NCBI RefSeq assembly: GCF_004138495.1
Contig: NZ_ML142860.1
Span: 166,101-184,690 of the forward strand
Source: Phytoactinopolyspora endophytica
GTDB taxonomy: Bacteria; Actinomycetota; Actinomycetes; Jiangellales; Jiangellaceae
Length of the DNA: 18,590 bases
Direction of reading: 5' to 3'
Part shown: piece after piece, positions 15,436-18,590 of the stretch
Layout of the letters: every line of letters begins with the position of its first letter
Numbering within the stretch: the first letter of the stretch is position 1
Translations under genes and position numbers: made by a program
The notes under the pieces: generated by a model
Told to the model about the DNA's origin: nothing
The model's database searches: none
The model's input: the letters and a program-made list of their open reading frames with translations, nothing else

Positions 15436-16215
15436 TCATCCGGGCAGGCGCCCGAGCCCATCAACAGCAGGGATGGCCGCCAGCAGGCGCTGGGTGTAGG
15501 CGGCTTCCGGGTGCTCCCAGACGCGTTGTACCCGGCCTTGCTCCACGATCTCGCCGGCGTTCATCACTGCCACCTCGTCGGCGATGACCCGTACCACCGA
15601 AAGGTCGTGGCTGATGAAGAGCAGGCCGGCACCGGTTGCGAGTGCGAGTTTGCGCATGAGCAGGGCCACCCTGGCCTGTAAAGAAGCGTCGAGAGAGGCG
15701 ATCGGCTCATCGCCGATGAGCACGTCGGGGCCGGACGCGATGGCTCGCGCGATGGCGATGCGCTGGCGCTGACCGCCGGACAGTTGGTGCGGATAGCGCG
15801 AAGCCCAGGCCGGCTCGAGCTCGACCTCCTCCAGCAGGCTCGCAACGCTCCATGCGGCCTGGTCGGGGTTCACCCGGAGCCCGTCCTCGATCTGCCTGCC
15901 GACGGTGCGGCGCGGATTGAGCGAGGCGTACGGATTCTGGAAGACCATCTGGATGCGCATGGCGTGCGGATCTCGGCGGCGCAGCCCGAGGCGGCGCACC
16001 GGCTCCCCACGGAAGGTGATCGACCCGTCGTCGATGGGCACGAGGCCGCACACCGCTTTCGCGATCGTCGACTTGCCGCACCCGGACTCGCCGACGAGGC
16101 CGAGCACGGTCCCGGCACCGAGGCTCAGGCTCACACCCCGCACCGCCTGGATACGCCCGCGGCCGGGTTGCCGGTAAGACACACGGACGTCGTCGAGTTC
16201 GAGCAGGACGTTCAC
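15436..16215 (-). CDS. ABC importer ATPase, DppF/OppF/NikE type
   Basis: A 259-residue cytosolic ATPase that powers import through the permeases encoded upstream. Walker A GESGCGKST (42-50), Q-loop Gln93 in VFQNPYASLNPRR, signature LSGGQRQR (145-152), Walker B VLIGDEP (Asp169, Glu170) and switch His203 in ISHDLSVVR; all catalytic residues are intact. It stops shortly after the ATPase core and lacks the long C-terminal region typical of roughly 330-residue OppF/DppF, so its size is closer to NikE (about 268). Peptide or nickel cannot be decided. The GTG start overlaps the stop of the preceding ATPase gene as GTGA. Last gene of the operon; its stop lies 15 nt from the convergent metalloprotease stop. 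Confidence 0.93.
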   Translation of the reverse strand: MNVLLELDDVRVSYRQPGRGRIQAVRGVSLSLGAGTVLGLVGESGCGKSTIAKAVCGLVPIDDGSITFRGEPVRRLGLRRRDPHAMRIQMVFQNPYASLNPRRTVGRQIEDGLRVNPDQAAWSVASLLEEVELEPAWASRYPHQLSGGQRQRIAIARAIASGPDVLIGDEPIASLDASLQARVALLMRKLALATGAGLLFISHDLSVVRVIADEVAVMNAGEIVEQGRVQRVWEHPEAAYTQRLLAAIPAVDGLGRLPG

Positions 16216-17030
16216 GGGGTCGCCTCCGGTCCTGTCGTCTGTGTTGCAGGGAGGGCATCGATAAGCGAGCGCGTGTAGGGGTCCGTAGGCGCTGTGATCA
16301 CTTGGTACCGGTCGCCGGCCTCAACGATCTCGCCGTTCCTCATGACGGCGATGCGGTCGGCGAGCGATGACATGACGCCGAGGTCGTGTGTCACCAGCAG
16401 GATGGCGAGCCCGAGGTCGTCGCAGAGTCGCCGCAGCAGGCGCAGCAGCCCGGCCTGTACAGTGACGTCGAGCGCGGTGGTGGGTTCGTCGGCGATGAGC
16501 ACCGATGGTGAACACATGAGCGCCGAGGCGATCGCGATGCGCTGTAGTTGCCCGCCGGAGAACTGGTGCGGGTACTTGCGCAACGCGATCTCGGGGTCGG
16601 GAACCTGAACCTTCTCGAGCACCTCGAGCGCATGCTTCCGGGCCGCCGCCTTCGAGACTTTGGTGTGGGACCGGTAATGGTCGGTGAGCTGTCCCTCGAT
16701 GCTCAGCATGGGATGCAGGCTCGCCGTCGGGTCTTGGAAAACCATGGCGATACGGGAGCCCCGGTAGGCGTTCAGCCGTGCGGGACTCAACTCCAGCAGG
16801 TCGGTGCCCTCGAACAGGATCTGCCCGCTGACCCGCGCGGCGGCGGGTAACAAGCCCATGACGGACATGCCGGTCATGGTCTTGCCCGAGCCCGACTCAC
16901 CGGCAAGGCCGGTGACCTGACCGGCGGGAACCTCGAGGTCGATACCGCGCAGGATGTCGTTCTCGGCATCGTCGCGGCCAATGGTCACGCGCAGCGAACG
17001 AATGCGGAGTCCACTGTCGTCCGCGGTCAC
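16212..17030 (-). CDS. ABC importer ATPase, DppD/OppD/NikD type
   Basis: A 272-residue ATPase, partner of the downstream ATPase in a heterodimeric motor. Walker A GESGSGKTM (44-52), Q-loop Gln99 in VFQDPTASLHPM, signature FSGGQLQR (157-164), Walker B VLIADEPTTALD (Asp181, Glu182), switch His215 in VTHDLGVM. The length is short for OppD/DppD (about 330) and close to NikD (254). A GTG start overlaps the permease stop as GTGA, and its own stop overlaps the next GTG the same way. Strict stop-start overlaps predict tightly coupled translation of the two motor subunits. Confidence 0.93.
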   Translation of the reverse strand: MTADDSGLRIRSLRVTIGRDDAENDILRGIDLEVPAGQVTGLAGESGSGKTMTGMSVMGLLPAAARVSGQILFEGTDLLELSPARLNAYRGSRIAMVFQDPTASLHPMLSIEGQLTDHYRSHTKVSKAAARKHALEVLEKVQVPDPEIALRKYPHQFSGGQLQRIAIASALMCSPSVLIADEPTTALDVTVQAGLLRLLRRLCDDLGLAILLVTHDLGVMSSLADRIAVMRNGEIVEAGDRYQVITAPTDPYTRSLIDALPATQTTGPEATP

Positions 17031-17899
17031 AGGGCCCGTCCCTTCACTGTTTCGGCGGTGTGCGGGTCGAGCGAGTCACGCAGCACGTCTCCCAGGAGGT
17101 TGAAGGCCAGGACGATGCTCATGATGGCCAAGCCCGGAAAACCGGCGATCCACCACGACGAGAACTGCTGCACGCCGTCGGAGACCATGGCGCCCCACTC
17201 AGGCGTCGGCGGGACCGCGCCGAGTCCGAGGAAGGACAACCCGGAGAGCAACAGGATCGCCGTACCGACGTCCAGCGTTGCGAGCACCACGACCGGCGCG
17301 GCCACGTTGGGAAGCACGTCTTTGGAGAGCGAGGTGAACGGGCCGTTGCCCAGCAGGCGACCGGCGATCACGTATTCCGCCTGCCGTGCGCTCAGCACGA
17401 GGGACCTGGTGACACGGGCGTAAGGCGGCCACGAGACGACGAGAATCGCGATGACCGCGTTGGAGAGGCTCGGGCCGAGGACTGCCGCGACGACCATGGC
17501 CAGGATGATCGTGGGGAAGGCGAACACGAGATCCGCCACCCGCATGATCACCTCGTCGGCCACGCGGCCGAAGTAGCCGGCGATCGCTCCGAGTATCGAG
17601 CCGATTACCAGCGACGCCACGACCAGCATGGCCGCCACTGGGATGGACACGCGGGCGCCGTGCAGGACCCTGGAGAGCACATCACGCCCGACCTGGTCGG
17701 TGCCGAACCAGTGCTCGGCACTCGGAGCGGTGAGCCGGTCGAACGACTGCGCGTTGGGCCCGGCGGGGCTGAGCACCGGAGCCAGAACGATGACGGCGAC
17801 CCAGGCGACGATGATCGCGAGCGAGACCACGGCCACCGGCGTGCGCAGAGCGGCGGGCACGCGCAGGCGGCGTCTGCGCACGGCGTCGAGCGCGGTCAC
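17027..17899 (-). CDS. ABC importer permease, DppC/OppC/NikC type
   Basis: A 290-residue inner-membrane permease, second channel subunit of the importer. N-terminal helix about 20-45 after an Arg-rich start, the conserved periplasmic segment HWFGTDQVGRDVLSRVLHGAR typical of the DppC family (residues about 60-80), further hydrophobic helices, the ATPase-contact loop around ARQAEYVIAGRLLGNGPF, and the family ending PEWGAMVSDG...NLLGDVLRDSLDPH. An open frame extends upstream to 18055, but those 52 codons are out-of-frame sequence of the preceding permease. GTG at 17899, overlapping that gene's stop as GTGA, is the real start. Confidence 0.92.
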   Translation of the reverse strand: MTALDAVRRRRLRVPAALRTPVAVVSLAIIVAWVAVIVLAPVLSPAGPNAQSFDRLTAPSAEHWFGTDQVGRDVLSRVLHGARVSIPVAAMLVVASLVIGSILGAIAGYFGRVADEVIMRVADLVFAFPTIILAMVVAAVLGPSLSNAVIAILVVSWPPYARVTRSLVLSARQAEYVIAGRLLGNGPFTSLSKDVLPNVAAPVVVLATLDVGTAILLLSGLSFLGLGAVPPTPEWGAMVSDGVQQFSSWWIAGFPGLAIMSIVLAFNLLGDVLRDSLDPHTAETVKGRAL

Positions 17900-18590
17900 G
17901 AGACTCTCACCCGCGGGTCGATGAGGCCGTAGAGCACGTCGACCAGGAAGTTGAGGGTGATGTAGACCACTCCGACGAGAAGGCCGACGCCCATGATGGC
18001 GGGCAGATCGAGGCGGGTGGCGGCGGCATAGGAATACTGCCCGATGCCGTTCCACGAGTAGATGATCTCGACGAGCACGGTGCCCGAAAGGAGGGAACCG
18101 AAGGCGATACCGAGCACGGTGATGATGGGCACGAGTGAGCCGCGCAGCACGTAGCGGGTTACGACTGTGCGGGCGGGCAAGCCCTTCGCCCGGGCGGCGC
18201 GGACATAGTCGTGGTCGAGCACTTCGAGTACGGCCGAACGGGCGAAACGGGTGAGGAGCCCGATCGTATACAGCCCGAGCACGGAAGCCGGGAGAACCAG
18301 ATGGCTCAGCGCGTCTGAGAAGGCGTTGAGGTCGCCCGCGAGCAGGGAGTCGACCGTATAGAGGCCGGTGACGTCCGGCGGTGGAGTCAGGGTCGGTGAG
18401 AGCCGGCCAGAGCCTGGGAAGATGCCGAGCTGGAAGAAGAAGACGTAGTAGACCAGGAGTGCCATCCAGAACAAGGGCACCGAGATGCCGACGGTGCTGA
18501 CCAGACGGATGATCTGGTCGACAACCGTGCGTCGTTTGAGTGCCGCCCAGAGGCCGAGTCCGACACCGAACAATGCCGAGACGACGATCG
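17896..18590 (-). CDS. ABC importer permease, DppB/OppB/NikB type (5' end cut by window edge)
   Basis: The C-terminal roughly 230 residues of the first permease subunit are visible; family members are about 310-330 residues, so about 80-100 N-terminal residues lie beyond the right edge. Seen: hydrophobic helices, the periplasmic stretch GIFPGSGR, HLVLPASVLGLYTIGLLTR, the ATPase-contact EAA-like loop DYVRAARAKGLPARTVVTRY, and the family ending GIGQYSYAA...DVLYGLIDPRVRVS. Any substrate-binding protein gene would be upstream, outside the window. The stop overlaps the next permease GTG as GTGA. Confidence 0.92.
   Translation of the reverse strand, partial: IVVSALFGVGLGLWAALKRRTVVDQIIRLVSTVGISVPLFWMALLVYYVFFFQLGIFPGSGRLSPTLTPPPDVTGLYTVDSLLAGDLNAFSDALSHLVLPASVLGLYTIGLLTRFARSAVLEVLDHDYVRAARAKGLPARTVVTRYVLRGSLVPIITVLGIAFGSLLSGTVLVEIIYSWNGIGQYSYAAATRLDLPAIMGVGLLVGVVYITLNFLVDVLYGLIDPRVRVS

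Noticed and set aside
17900..18055. Upstream extension of the second permease to 18055
   Set aside because: These codons overlap the first permease in another frame and give an Arg/His/Pro-rich peptide. The GTG at 17899 in a GTGA overlap matches the family start.

Overview
The window is chromosomal DNA from a high-GC actinobacterium. The evidence is strong G/C third-position bias, many GTG starts, a HrdB/SigA-type principal sigma factor with a long N-terminal extension, an MprA/MprB-like two-component pair, and a sigA - rhomboid/small zinc-ribbon - parE neighbourhood resembling the hrdB-parE region I recall from Streptomyces. The order or genus cannot be fixed from the sequence alone. There are no rRNA or tRNA genes, insertion sequences, prophage genes or CRISPR arrays. 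Most of it is core chromosome; the segment at 13.2-15.4 kb is the most accessory-looking.

Layout. (1) 1-3433, minus strand: a compact operon read right to left, dinB (DNA polymerase IV), mprA-like response regulator, mprB-like sensor kinase (cut by the left edge). The dinB-mprA gap is 5 nt and mprA-mprB overlap as GTGA. (2) 3434-3677: divergent intergenic region with a strong hairpin. (3) 3678-6319, plus strand: universal stress protein, HhH-GPD-fold protein and a PAS-GAF-PP2C (SpoIIE/RsbU-type) phosphatase, overlapping or nearly touching, followed after 87 nt by sigA (6407-8071). (4) 8270-8863 plus: rhomboid intramembrane protease; 9093-9302 minus: small Cys/His zinc-ribbon protein, convergent with it and separated from it by a likely bidirectional terminator. 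(5) 9303-9705: a divergent regulatory region of about 400 nt. On the minus strand it carries a good match to a SigR/SigH-type ECF promoter. In front of parE it carries a perfect 17-bp inverted repeat. (6) 9706-13010 plus: parE (topoisomerase IV subunit B) and an MFS transporter. (7) 13201-15420 plus: a large membrane-anchored exported protein with a HELYH zinc-protease motif, which I cannot place in a named family. (8) 15436-18590, minus: a peptide/nickel-type ABC importer (permease, permease, ATPase, ATPase), every junction a GTGA overlap. Its first permease is cut by the right edge and no substrate-binding protein is visible.

Functional reading. The left half groups stress functions: envelope sensing (MprAB-like), translesion synthesis (DinB), a universal stress protein, a DNA-glycosylase-fold protein and a sensor phosphatase next to the principal sigma factor. 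The most promising points for follow-up are the uncharacterised exported metalloprotease, the non-canonical active sites in the glycosylase-fold protein and in DinB, the Tudor-like tail on DinB, and the apparent disulfide-stress promoter in front of the zinc-ribbon gene.
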